DNA of 64,000 nucleotides. Source: Flavobacterium sp. PMTSA4 (GTDB lineage Bacteria > Bacteroidota > Bacteroidia > Flavobacteriales > Flavobacteriaceae). The notes beneath the pieces were generated by a model that saw only the letters and a program-made list of their open reading frames with translations, did no database searches and had not been told where the DNA came from. Shown piece after piece: positions 17,106 to 25,877 of the stretch (position 1 is the first letter of the stretch; each line of letters opens with the position of its first letter). The DNA lies in assembly GCF_032098525.1 (NCBI RefSeq), contig NZ_CP134890.1, forward strand, positions 248,001 to 312,000, read 5' to 3'. Made by a program: the position numbers and the translations under genes.

Positions 17106-18686
17106 TTAAAATTTATCAACGCTAGCTTTCTTCCAAAAGTACAAAAAATCTTTGGGAACGGTAGCTTCTTGAAGCATGCATCCTGTTTCCAGTTCTGGGA
17201 ACGTTTGTGCAAATGTTTCTACTTTGTTTCGGTCTATTCTTGTGGTTACCATTTCTCGGGTTACATCATCGGGATGTGCCAATCCTGCTGACGACATTAA
17301 ATCGACCGCACTTTTTACGGTTTCGTGTTGAAAACGCGCTACACGAACACTTTTTTCTTCGGGTACCAAACCTTTCATTAAATCAGGATTTTGAGTTGCC
17401 ACTCCAGTTGGACAAGTATTTGCATGACATTCTAAAGCTTGTATGCAACCTAGGGCAAACATCATCCCGCGAGCTGAATTGCATAAATCAGCACCTAAAG
17501 ATAGATTTCTAATAATGTCGAAACCAGTTATTACTTTTCCACTAGCAATAATTTTAATTTGGTCTTTAATATCAAATCCATTTAAGCAATCATAAACAAA
17601 AGCAACGGCATCGCGCAACGGCATGCCAACATGGTCTGAATATTCTTGAGGTGCAGCTCCAGTTCCGCCTTCGCCACCATCAACTGTAATGAAGTCAAAA
17701 TAGGTTTTGGTTTCAGTCATAGCTTTACAGATGGAAATGAATTCAGATTTATTACCAATGCAAATTTTCATCCCAATAGGTTTTCCACCCGAGCCATTGC
17801 GAAGCAATTTTATGAACTCCATTAACTCTAAAGGAGTTTTGAAAGCAGAATGTGCTGGTGGAGAAATGATATCGTGTCCTTTTGAAACCAATCTAATTGC
17901 TGCAATTTCATCGGTTACTTTTTCTTTGGGTAAAATTCCACCATGACCAGGTTTTGCACCTTGAGAGAATTTAATCTCAATCATTTTCACGTTGTCTAAA
18001 GTGGCTCTTTTGGTAAATTCATCAAAACAAAATGTTCCGTCTTGATTGCGGCAACTAAAATATCCTGTTCCTATATTCCAAACCACATCTCCGCCTTGCA
18101 AATGATAAGGTGATAATCCACCTTCGCCTGTATTGTGATAAAAACCACCTTGTTTTGCTCCGTTATTTAAGGCGATGATGGCATTTTTGCTCAAAGAACC
18201 AAAACTCATCGCACTGATGTTGAACAAGCTGGCATCATAAGGTTTCTCGCATTGACTTGAACCTATTCGAACTCTTGGATTTTCATTGGTTTTTGAAAAA
18301 GAGATTGCGTTAATACTATGATTAATCCATTCATAACCATCTTTGTAAACATCTAATTGTGTTCCGAAAGGCATAGAATCGGGTTCTTTTTTACTTCGTT
18401 GGTAAACAATATCTCTTTGTAATCGGTTAAATGGTTTTCCGTCTAAATCAGTTTCAATAAAATATTGTCTTATTTCTGGTCCAAGACTTTCTAATAAATA
18501 ACGCATTCTGCCCAAGAGAGGAAAGTTTCTGCGAATAGTTTTTTTGGATTGAAACATATCGTATAATCCCATCAGAATTAATGGAACAAAAATCATAAGC
18601 AAGAAACTGAATTTCCAGTTTACATAGATTAAGAGTCCAGTAATGCATAAAATGGTAAAACTTATGACCAGAAATGCTTTTCTCAT
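17106..18686 (-). CDS. FMN-binding glutamate synthase-like membrane-anchored protein
   Basis: The 526-residue protein starts with two hydrophobic segments (residues about 5-45), followed by a GltB-type FMN domain: FNISAMSFGSLSKNAIIALN, GGLSPYHLQGGDVVWNIGTG, KPGHGGILP and ITVDGGEGGTGAAP. A Cys cluster, GCIQALECHANTCPTG (C-x5-C-x4-C), matches the 3Fe-4S site of glutamate synthase. There is no amidotransferase domain. Its ATG overlaps the ligase stop (ATGA), so it is coupled to the catabolic operon. A role in handling electrons or ammonia is only a guess; the family is also found outside such operons. Confidence 0.85.
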   Translation of the reverse strand: MRKAFLVISFTILCITGLLIYVNWKFSFLLMIFVPLILMGLYDMFQSKKTIRRNFPLLGRMRYLLESLGPEIRQYFIETDLDGKPFNRLQRDIVYQRSKKEPDSMPFGTQLDVYKDGYEWINHSINAISFSKTNENPRVRIGSSQCEKPYDASLFNISAMSFGSLSKNAIIALNNGAKQGGFYHNTGEGGLSPYHLQGGDVVWNIGTGYFSCRNQDGTFCFDEFTKRATLDNVKMIEIKFSQGAKPGHGGILPKEKVTDEIAAIRLVSKGHDIISPPAHSAFKTPLELMEFIKLLRNGSGGKPIGMKICIGNKSEFISICKAMTETKTYFDFITVDGGEGGTGAAPQEYSDHVGMPLRDAVAFVYDCLNGFDIKDQIKIIASGKVITGFDIIRNLSLGADLCNSARGMMFALGCIQALECHANTCPTGVATQNPDLMKGLVPEEKSVRVARFQHETVKSAVDLMSSAGLAHPDDVTREMVTTRIDRNKVETFAQTFPELETGCMLQEATVPKDFLYFWKKASVDKF

Positions 18687-20275
18687 GATTTTAATTTAAA
18701 ACGTTGAATTTTTCCGGTTTCGGTTTTGGGTAATGCTTCTACAAAGTAGAGTAGCCTTGGGTATTTATAAGGAGCAGCGTTTACTTTAAACCAATCCTGC
18801 ATTTCTTTTGCTAACTGATTTGAAGCTTGGTTGTAGTCTTTTAGTACAACATATGCGGTAACAATCATTCCTCGTTCTTCATCGGGTAAACCTACAACCG
18901 CACATTCTAAAACGTGTTCATGTGTTAACAAAACACTTTCAACTTCAATGGCGGCAATGTTGTAACCTGATGAAATAATCATGTCGTCACCACGAGCCAC
19001 AAAGTAGAAATAACCTTCTTCATCTTGCCTGAAAATATCGCCAGTGATGTTCCAACCGTTTTCTACATATTCTTTTTGTTTTTCAATACGGTTTAAATAT
19101 TTACAACCCGTTATACCACGAACAGCCAATCTCCCAGGTTCATTTCTTGCTACTTCATTTCCATCGACATCAATAATCTTGGCTTCATATCCTGTAATGG
19201 CTACACCTGTAGCGCCAGGTTTCATGTTTTGTTCGTTTGAGGAAATAAAAATATGTAACATTTCGGTAGCGCCAATACCATCAATTATTTTTAAACCTGT
19301 GGTTTCATACCAATCGTTCCAAACTTGTAACGGCAATGTTTCGCCAGCCGAGACACATTTGCGTAAGCTTGAAATGTTGTATTCGTTAAGTTTAGTTGTT
19401 AAAATGCGCCAAGCCGTTGGTGCGGTAAAGCAAATGGAGACTTTATGTTCGTCTATGGCTTTTAGTAATAAATCAGGACTTGGTTTTTCGATTAAAAAGG
19501 TAGAAGCACCAAAATACATCGGGAATAAAACCAATCCGCCCAATCCAAACGTAAAACCTATTGGCGGACTTCCGATGAAAATATCATCTTGTGTTGGTTG
19601 TAATGAGTATTGCGGAAAGGCTTCGCAAATGTTTAAAATGTCTTTGTGGTAATGCGAAGTCATTTTAGGCAAACCTGTCGTTCCTGAAGTGAAACCTATT
19701 AAAGCAACGCTATCAGCTTTGGAATGAAAATTACTGAATGTCTTTGGTTTAGATTGCATTAACACTTCCAAATCTCCGTTGCGATAGAAACTTGTTTTTT
19801 TCAGAAATGGTGATTTCACAGCATTCATTTCTTCCTTCAATTCGCTATCACAAAGTGCTATGGAAATTTCGGCGCAATCGATAATTGTGGTTAATTCTTT
19901 TGAGCGAAGTAACGGCATTGTTGCCACAACAATTCCTCCAGCTTTTAAAACGGCGTACCAACAAGCGACCATCATAGGGTTGTTAGCAGAACGTAATAAA
20001 ACTCTATTTCCAGAAACCAATCCTAAATCATCTACAAGCACATGGGCTATCTGGTTAGCTTTTTCAAACAAATCTTGATATGTCCAAGTTTCTTCAAAAG
20101 AGCGAATGCATACGTTGTTTCCACGACCTTCTTTGATGTGATTGTCCAACAATTTATCGACACAGTTCAATAGCTCAGGATGACTGAATTGTGGTAAATC
20201 GAGAAAAACATAATCAGGTTGCAAGTCTAAGCTTGGCAGGCTATTGTGTGCAAAGTTATCTGTGTAATGTTTCAT
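18683..20275 (-). CDS. Aryl-CoA ligase (2-aminobenzoate/benzoate-CoA ligase family)
   Basis: The 530-residue protein is an AMP-forming acyl-CoA synthetase. The ATP-binding P-loop is GFTSGTTGLPK, the A8-type hinge region ITGDIFRQDEEGYFYFVARGDDMI, and the C-terminal lysine motif is PKTETGKIQRFKL. The N-terminal region (RSFEETWTYQDLFEKANQIAHVL) and the start LPQFSHPELLNCVDKLLD resemble anthranilate-CoA and benzoate-CoA ligases. It would form 2-aminobenzoyl-CoA, feeding the hydroxylase encoded 5 bp upstream. Salicylate or benzoate is possible as substrate. Confidence 0.88.
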   Translation of the reverse strand: MKHYTDNFAHNSLPSLDLQPDYVFLDLPQFSHPELLNCVDKLLDNHIKEGRGNNVCIRSFEETWTYQDLFEKANQIAHVLVDDLGLVSGNRVLLRSANNPMMVACWYAVLKAGGIVVATMPLLRSKELTTIIDCAEISIALCDSELKEEMNAVKSPFLKKTSFYRNGDLEVLMQSKPKTFSNFHSKADSVALIGFTSGTTGLPKMTSHYHKDILNICEAFPQYSLQPTQDDIFIGSPPIGFTFGLGGLVLFPMYFGASTFLIEKPSPDLLLKAIDEHKVSICFTAPTAWRILTTKLNEYNISSLRKCVSAGETLPLQVWNDWYETTGLKIIDGIGATEMLHIFISSNEQNMKPGATGVAITGYEAKIIDVDGNEVARNEPGRLAVRGITGCKYLNRIEKQKEYVENGWNITGDIFRQDEEGYFYFVARGDDMIISSGYNIAAIEVESVLLTHEHVLECAVVGLPDEERGMIVTAYVVLKDYNQASNQLAKEMQDWFKVNAAPYKYPRLLYFVEALPKTETGKIQRFKLKS

Positions 20276-20280
20276 TTTAA

Positions 20281-22572
20281 TTACTTCTTATTGCTCTTTG
20301 GTTTTAATGCTTTTTTCATGCTTTCAACAGCTTTTCGTTCACCAGCTTGATATGGATAGGAATGCATCACACCCATTTTGTATTGTTTCGGAATGTCGTT
20401 AGGTTCAAAACCTTCATAGGCTTGAGCATTTCTAACAAAACTGGCATCCAGTAATAATGGTTTTCCTAAAGCGACTAAATCGGCTCTGCCGTTTAATAAT
20501 ATGGTATTGATTTGGTCAATATCCTGAATGCTTCCTGTTGTAATAGTTGGGATATGAACCGAGTTTCGAACCATATCCGAAAAAGGTGTTTGCCACATTC
20601 TTCCAGTTTGTGGTTGTTGGTTTGGTACGGTGTTTCCAGTAGAAATATTGATTACATCTGCACCTGCATTCTTGAAAGCTGTTGTTAGTGTAATTACATC
20701 TTCTTCAATAATGCCGTTTTCAGCCCAATCGGTTACGGATAATCTAACCGACATGGGTTTGTTTTGAGGAAACGCTTTTCGCATTTCACTGAATACTCGC
20801 AACGGGAATTTCATTCTATTTTCAATGCTTCCGCCAAACTCATCTGTTCTGGTGTTGGTTAATGGCGATAGGAACGAAGCTAACAAAAAACCATGATGTG
20901 CCTGAAGTTCTATTAAATCAAAACCTGCTTCGTTGGCATTTTTGGTAGCCTGAACAAATTGAGCTGTTACTTCATCCATGTCATCCATAGTCATGGCTTT
21001 TGGTGTAGCCGAGTTTTCATTAAACGGAATAGCCGAAGCCGAAATCAATTCCCAAGATGTTCCGTTGAATTGGTCTTCCCATGGAATTTTCGACATTCCT
21101 TTTCTACCCGAATGACCCAATTGAATTCCGATTTTGCAGGCACAGTTTTGATGCACAAAATCAGTTATTCTTTTCCAAGCGTTGGTTTGAGCGTCAGTAT
21201 AAATTCCTGCACAGCCAGTTGTGATGCGACCCGTTTCTGAAACTGCGGTCATTTCGGTTATAATTAATCCCAAACCAGCAATAGCTCTGCTGGTATAATG
21301 TTGAAAATGCCAATCGTTTACCAAACCATCCGTAGCCGAATATTGCCCCATTGGACTCATTACGATTCGGTTTTGTAACTCTAAGTTGCCTAGTTTATAA
21401 GTAGCAAAAGCGGCAGGTTGACTCTTGTTTTCAACAGTATTGTTTGTATTGAATTCCTCCAACACTTTATCAGTAAATGATTTATCGCGAATGCGAAGGT
21501 TTTCATAGGTTACTTTTTTAGAACGCGTCATGCAGCCAAATGCAAATTGCTGAAACGAATGCTGCATGTGTCGGTCCATGTTTTCAAACCAATCTAGTGA
21601 AACATTGGCAGCATATTGAATCATTTCTACACGTTTTCTCCGTGCTTTTTCATAGTCTTCAAAGGCTGCTTTGGTATCGAAAGGATGTGCTACAATTGCA
21701 TCTGATAAAGCAATGGCACATTCCATAGCGAGTTTGGTTCCTGAACCGATAGAGTAGTGTGCAGTGGCTTTTGCATCGCCTAAAAGAACAATGTTGTCTT
21801 TATGCCAATTATCGTTAGTAACATGAGGAAACTGACGCCAATGTGATTTATTGGTGATTAAATTATGACCGTCTAATTCTATTTTAAAAAGTTCTTCTAG
21901 TTTTTGAGTAGTATCAGTTTCATCAAAAGTATCAAAGCCAAAGTTTTGCCAAGTTTGTTCGCTACACTCAAAAATCCAAGTGCTCATGCCAGCTTCGTAT
22001 TGATAGGTATGCGCGGCAACTGTTCCATGAGGTGTTTGTTTGAAGAAATAAGTAAAGGCTTCTAAAGGTTTAGTAGAACCCATCCAAACAAATTTGTTCT
22101 TTTTCAAAATTACTTTAGTTCCGAATTCGGGTTCAAACTGGCTTCTTATTTGGCTTGAAATACCATCACAGGCTACGATGATGTTACTGTCTTTAAATTG
22201 ACTGATGTCGTCAATGTTTTGTTCGAAATGAAGGTTAACGCCTTCTTCCTCGCAACGCTGGTGTAATAACTGCAACAGTTTTTTACGCGAGCAACCACAA
22301 AACCCATTACCCGCAATTGAAACACGTTCGCCATCGCGGTCAATAATGATATCATCCCAATAGGCAAAGTTGCTTCTGATTAATTCATAGGAAGGCAAGT
22401 CGCGCATCAAGAATTCACTCAGGGTTTCATCTGAAAAAACAACACCGAACCCAAAACTATCATCAGGACGATTGCGTTCGTAAACGTCAATCTGACAATC
22501 GGGCATTGCTTTTTTGGTTAGTATCGAAAAATACAAACCTCCAGGTCCGCCGCCAATAACTGATATTTTCAT
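20281..22572 (-). CDS. 2-aminobenzoyl-CoA monooxygenase/reductase-like (salicylyl-CoA 5-hydroxylase family), two-domain
   Basis: The 763-residue protein fuses two flavoenzymes. Residues about 1-390 form an FAD-dependent aromatic hydroxylase: dinucleotide fold VIGGGPGGLYFSIL, then FGFGVVFSDETL, CDGISSQIRSQ and VLLGDAKATAHYSIGSGTKL. Residues about 400-760 form an Old Yellow Enzyme-like NADH:flavin oxidoreductase: GNLELQNRIVMSPMGQYSA, QLGHSGRKG, ELQAHHGFLLASFLSPLTN and FGGSIENR. This arrangement is known from the Azoarcus evansii enzyme and from bifunctional salicylyl-CoA 5-hydroxylases. It should hydroxylate the CoA-bound ring at C5. No beta-oxidation genes accompany it, so the reductase half may not be used as in Azoarcus. 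Confidence 0.9.
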   Translation of the reverse strand: MKISVIGGGPGGLYFSILTKKAMPDCQIDVYERNRPDDSFGFGVVFSDETLSEFLMRDLPSYELIRSNFAYWDDIIIDRDGERVSIAGNGFCGCSRKKLLQLLHQRCEEEGVNLHFEQNIDDISQFKDSNIIVACDGISSQIRSQFEPEFGTKVILKKNKFVWMGSTKPLEAFTYFFKQTPHGTVAAHTYQYEAGMSTWIFECSEQTWQNFGFDTFDETDTTQKLEELFKIELDGHNLITNKSHWRQFPHVTNDNWHKDNIVLLGDAKATAHYSIGSGTKLAMECAIALSDAIVAHPFDTKAAFEDYEKARRKRVEMIQYAANVSLDWFENMDRHMQHSFQQFAFGCMTRSKKVTYENLRIRDKSFTDKVLEEFNTNNTVENKSQPAAFATYKLGNLELQNRIVMSPMGQYSATDGLVNDWHFQHYTSRAIAGLGLIITEMTAVSETGRITTGCAGIYTDAQTNAWKRITDFVHQNCACKIGIQLGHSGRKGMSKIPWEDQFNGTSWELISASAIPFNENSATPKAMTMDDMDEVTAQFVQATKNANEAGFDLIELQAHHGFLLASFLSPLTNTRTDEFGGSIENRMKFPLRVFSEMRKAFPQNKPMSVRLSVTDWAENGIIEEDVITLTTAFKNAGADVINISTGNTVPNQQPQTGRMWQTPFSDMVRNSVHIPTITTGSIQDIDQINTILLNGRADLVALGKPLLLDASFVRNAQAYEGFEPNDIPKQYKMGVMHSYPYQAGERKAVESMKKALKPKSNKK

Positions 22573-22574
22573 AA

Positions 22575-23033
22575 TTATTTTTTCATAAAGTCAAAGGAAC
22601 CTTTTCTGAGGTTGATTCCGTATTCAAGATATGCTTTAAGGCAGGCTAAAAAGTTAGACCATCCAAAAGAGTTGCCGCTCAGCCATTTTAATCCTTTTTC
22701 ATTATTTGGATGGCTTTTTTCGGTTATGGTTACCAAGGTTATGGTGTCATGATTGAGTGCTTCGAGTTTTATTTCAACCAGTAATTCCATGTCATCAACA
22801 GGCCAGTAATAGGAAATGTATCGGTTTTTTTCGATTTTACCTACTCGAATAGGACATCTAAAATCAAATTCAGGCCATTTCCATATTAATTCTTTGCCTT
22901 CTTCCATTGTTCCAGTACTTTCGGAAATAAAGTATTGGATCATGTGCTCAGGATTGACAATGGCTTCAAAAACTTCGGCAGTTGGTTTGCCTACTTGCAT
23001 AGCAGCTTTTATTTCTAAAACGTCTGTATTCAT
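22575..23033 (-). CDS. SRPBCC/AHSA1-like protein of the catabolic operon
   Basis: The 152-residue protein has an Activator-of-Hsp90-ATPase-like START fold: AAMQVGKPTAEVFEAIVNPEHMIQYFISESTG, KELIWKWPEFD and a C-terminal GWSNFLACLKAYLEYG helix. Such domains bind hydrophobic ligands. It lies 2 bp before the hydroxylase gene and overlaps the flavin reductase gene by 4 bp, so it belongs to the operon. Binding of an aromatic or CoA intermediate is plausible but not shown by any motif. Confidence 0.82.
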   Translation of the reverse strand: MNTDVLEIKAAMQVGKPTAEVFEAIVNPEHMIQYFISESTGTMEEGKELIWKWPEFDFRCPIRVGKIEKNRYISYYWPVDDMELLVEIKLEALNHDTITLVTITEKSHPNNEKGLKWLSGNSFGWSNFLACLKAYLEYGINLRKGSFDFMKK

Positions 23034-23641
23034 GTTGCTCGTTTAATTGAAAAAAGTTCACCCAAAGTTCCATAAAAAGAACCTGCCAAGCGCGCTACGG
23101 GTTGATAAACTTCCATGTTTATATGATTGTTTTCTGTGAGTATGGCATCATCAATGTGAATCATTTTTATTTCACCAATTACTACACATGCTGTTTCATT
23201 TCCGTTTTTGTCTTTGATGAAATGATGGTGCACCATTTCGCATTCAAAGTTTACTTTGCTTTCTTTTACACGTTTAGGCGCAATTAAAAGAGAATCAACA
23301 GGCGTAACACCTGCCAATTGAAATTCATCAACATTTGGTGCTACAGGCGCCGAAGTAGTGTTCATTTGTTCTGCAATGTCTACGCTTACCAAATTGGCCA
23401 CAAACTGCCCCGTTTTTAAAACATTGTTGAGCGTATCTTTATTTTGGTTGTTGTCTCTTCGAGTTGAAAACATGACACACGGCGGTTCACTAGATACCAT
23501 GTTGAAGTAGGAGAAAGGAGCAAGGTTGTTAATGCCATTTTCGTCAACAGTTGAAATCCAGCCGATTGGTCTTGGAATTACAGTTCCTGTTAATAGTTTG
23601 TAAAGTGTTGAATTATCAACCACTTCGGGGTTAAAGGTCAT
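23030..23641 (-). CDS. Flavin reductase family protein
   Basis: The 203-residue protein has the FMN-binding split-barrel of flavin reductases: LLTGTVIPRPIGWISTVDENG, NLAPFSYFNMVSSEPPCVMFS and TGQFVANLVS. It is the first gene of the operon and probably supplies reduced flavin or acts with the FAD hydroxylase. Its last bases overlap the next gene (ATGA-type). About 100 AT-rich bases precede it; minus-strand TAATTTG about 15 bp before the start is only a partial -7 box. No regulator gene is adjacent. Confidence 0.87.
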   Translation of the reverse strand: MTFNPEVVDNSTLYKLLTGTVIPRPIGWISTVDENGINNLAPFSYFNMVSSEPPCVMFSTRRDNNQNKDTLNNVLKTGQFVANLVSVDIAEQMNTTSAPVAPNVDEFQLAGVTPVDSLLIAPKRVKESKVNFECEMVHHHFIKDKNGNETACVVIGEIKMIHIDDAILTENNHINMEVYQPVARLAGSFYGTLGELFSIKRAT

Positions 23642-23739
23642 AGAAATTGATTTTCTGCCAAATTACTAAAAATTATAAAAAGGCTCAATCGTTTTCGTGA
23701 TTTTTTGTTTTTAGATATTTATGGTTTGTTGTTTATAGT

Positions 23740-24258
23740 TTATAGTTTCATTTTCATCATTATATCTGTTTGTTCGTCGTTACCTAATTTGAAAATATGT
23801 TTGTCGAATTCGACAAAACCGTTTTTCTTGTAAAAGTTTATAGCTCTTGGGTTTTCTTCCCAAACGCCTAGCCAAACATATTCTGAACCTTTTTGTTTTG
23901 CAACTTCAATTGCTTTGTCATAGAGTAGTTGCCCGACGCTTTTTCCGTGAAACTCTTTGGAAACATAAATTCTTTCAATCTCTAGTGCTTTGTTGTCTTT
24001 CAATTCGGTTTGTGATTCTCCAAAATTTATTTTTAAATATCCAATTACTTCTTTTTCCAGTGTTGCAAAATAGAATTCAGAATCTTTATTGTTTAACTCT
24101 GCTGTTAGTTTTTCTTTTGAAAAACCTTCTTCCAAATAGGTTTTCATATTTTCTTCTGAATTAGATTCTGAAAACGTTTCTTTAAAAGTTTGTCTGCCAA
24201 TTTTTTGTAATTGTTCTAAATCTGAAATGCTTATTTTATGGATTTTGATGTTTGACAT
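23740..24258 (-). CDS. GNAT family N-acetyltransferase
   Basis: The 172-residue protein has KISISDLEQLQKIGRQTFKETF at the start, the acetyl-CoA site IERIYVSKEFHGKSVGQLLYD and a late VWLGVWEENPRAINFYKKNGF, all typical of GNAT enzymes of the spermidine/amine type. The same strand as the catabolic operon but separated by 98 bp, so membership of that operon is unclear. Substrate unknown. Confidence 0.88.
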   Translation of the reverse strand: MSNIKIHKISISDLEQLQKIGRQTFKETFSESNSEENMKTYLEEGFSKEKLTAELNNKDSEFYFATLEKEVIGYLKINFGESQTELKDNKALEIERIYVSKEFHGKSVGQLLYDKAIEVAKQKGSEYVWLGVWEENPRAINFYKKNGFVEFDKHIFKLGNDEQTDIMMKMKL

Positions 24259-24318
24259 TTTGCAAAAATTAGTTTAATTGCTTGGAGTAAAAGAATAATC
24301 AAAAGGAAAAAAGTTTAA

Positions 24319-24921
24319 TTACTTCAACTCTGAAAGGATTAACTTTTTCTGTTTGAAAGTGTTTTTCATGGCTTTTTCTCTTACTGCTGCATCTTTGCTG
24401 TTGATGAGGTCGAAATATTCGACAGGAACTACTTGCCATGACAAACCGTATTTGTCTTTACACCAACCACAAGAACTTTCCTGTCCGCCATTTTTGGTCA
24501 GTGCATCCCAGTAGTAGTCTACTTCTGCTTGGTCTTTACAATTGATGACTATTGAAATGGCTTCGTTGAATTTAAACATCGGTCCTGCAGCAAGAATAGA
24601 AAATTCTACACCTGCAATTTCAATTACTGCCGTATCAAAGCTACTGTCAACTCCGCTTTCTGGTGGGTTTTGGTATTGGTGGTATTCTTTTAGTTTGCCA
24701 TCCTTAAAGATAGAAAGGTAGTATTCGGCTACTGCTTTTGCATCTTTTTCAACCCACAGACAAGGTGTTATTTTCTGTGGAATATTGTTTTTTTCAGTAT
24801 CATTCATAACGTTGGTTTGATTAATGGTGTTTTCGGTTTTGTCTTTCTGATTGGAATTGGTGCAGGAAATGGTTAAACCAAGAACAAGCACTACTGCAAA
24901 GATAAATTTACTTGTTTTCAT
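24319..24921 (-). CDS. VOC/PhnB-like protein with lipoprotein leader
   Basis: The 200-residue protein has a VOC fold of the PhnB/3-demethylubiquinone-type (KITPCLWVEKDAKAVAEYYLSIF, GVEFSILAAGPMFKFNEAISIVINC, DKYGLSWQVVP). Unusually it begins with a lipoprotein leader: hydrophobic FIFAVVLVLGLTISC with Cys near residue 20, then an Asn/Lys-rich linker of about 25 residues. That would place a normally cytosolic fold in the periplasm on a lipid anchor. It is 5 bp downstream of the SRPBCC gene and probably in its operon. Function unknown. Confidence 0.82.
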   Translation of the reverse strand: MKTSKFIFAVVLVLGLTISCTNSNQKDKTENTINQTNVMNDTEKNNIPQKITPCLWVEKDAKAVAEYYLSIFKDGKLKEYHQYQNPPESGVDSSFDTAVIEIAGVEFSILAAGPMFKFNEAISIVINCKDQAEVDYYWDALTKNGGQESSCGWCKDKYGLSWQVVPVEYFDLINSKDAAVREKAMKNTFKQKKLILSELK

Positions 24922-24926
24922 ATTCG

Positions 24927-25421
24927 TTATTTTTTTAAGTTGCTCAATAATTCGCTTAAATAGGTTAATGTCATAGTGAAACCTTCTTTGAAGCCCATTT
25001 CAATCATTCTTTGCATGCGTTCTATAGAGTCGTTTTTGATAGTGATGCTCACTTTTGTAATTCCATTTTGTTCACTAAAATTCAAATCCCAGTCAGAACC
25101 TGGTAAGTTCGGGTTTTCATCTTTATCGGCAAAAACACTAAAGAATTTAAAATTCGTTTTGGGAGTAATGGATTTATACTCTTGAAGCTGCCACATTTCG
25201 TTTCCTTCAGGGCTAACCATGGCATAAAATCTTCGTCCGCCAACTTTAAATTCCATGGCTTTTGTTCTCGATTCATAAGGTTTTGGTGCCCACCATTGGT
25301 CAAGAATTTCTTGTTTGGTAAATGCATCCCAAACTAATGAAAGTGCAGCGTCAAATTCGCGCTCCACTACTACAGTGCCGGTTGATTGGTCAACCTTGAA
25401 GTCAAATAGTAAATTATTCAT
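24927..25421 (-). CDS. SRPBCC/AHSA1-like protein
   Basis: The 164-residue protein has the START-like fold: TVVVEREFDAALSLVWDAFTKQEILDQWWAP, RTKAMEFKVGGRRFYAM, and a C-terminal helix GFKEGFTMTLTYLSELL. It overlaps the upstream ArsR-type regulator gene by 8 bp. ArsR-plus-AHSA1 pairs are common in bacteria; the regulator probably controls this operon. Ligand unknown. Confidence 0.88.
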   Translation of the reverse strand: MNNLLFDFKVDQSTGTVVVEREFDAALSLVWDAFTKQEILDQWWAPKPYESRTKAMEFKVGGRRFYAMVSPEGNEMWQLQEYKSITPKTNFKFFSVFADKDENPNLPGSDWDLNFSEQNGITKVSITIKNDSIERMQRMIEMGFKEGFTMTLTYLSELLSNLKK

Positions 25422-25737
25422 TTTTATCTTTTTTAATTGTTGCTAATACATCATCCAATTGGTTGAATTTGGTTTCCCAAATTGTTCTGAATTGTTCTAT
25501 CCACTTGTCAATTTCTTTCATTTTATCAATTTCGAGTGAGTAGTATATCTCGCGTCCTTTTTGTTCCTGTTTCACCAGGTCGCATTCGGTTAGGATACGT
25601 AAGTGTTTGGACACTGCCTGTCTTGTTGAATTAAAATTATCGGCAATAGCATTGGGTGTCATTGCCTGTGTTGCGATTAAGGTGATGATTACTCGTCTTG
25701 TTGGGTCTGCAATGGCCTGAAAAATATCTCTACGCAT
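25414..25737 (-). CDS. ArsR-type winged-helix transcriptional regulator
   Basis: The start is placed at the ATG at 25737 (MRRDIFQAIADPTRR), giving 107 residues; the upstream ATG adds 16 residues outside the family. The DNA-binding part reads AIADNFNSTRQAVSKHLRILTECDLV and the wing is KGREIYYSLE. No metal-binding Cys motif (ELCVCDL) is present, so metal sensing is unlikely. It is the first gene of an ArsR-SRPBCC-VOC operon and overlaps the next gene. Confidence 0.9.
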   Translation of the reverse strand: MRRDIFQAIADPTRRVIITLIATQAMTPNAIADNFNSTRQAVSKHLRILTECDLVKQEQKGREIYYSLEIDKMKEIDKWIEQFRTIWETKFNQLDDVLATIKKDKNE

Positions 25738-25877
25738 TAGTTGTTTTAAATTTATGAAACAATTTGGTTGCAAATATATGTGCAACTTTTCGGTTTCGCA
25801 AATTTATTTTACTGATTGTTGATAAGTTACGAGAGATTATCGATTGGAAATGGTTGAGTTTTGTTGTTAAAAGGTAC

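Noticed and set aside
17096..17212. N-terminal extension of the thioesterase
   Set aside because: It overlaps the GltB-like gene and has no similarity to the hot-dog fold; the ATG at 17095 fits.
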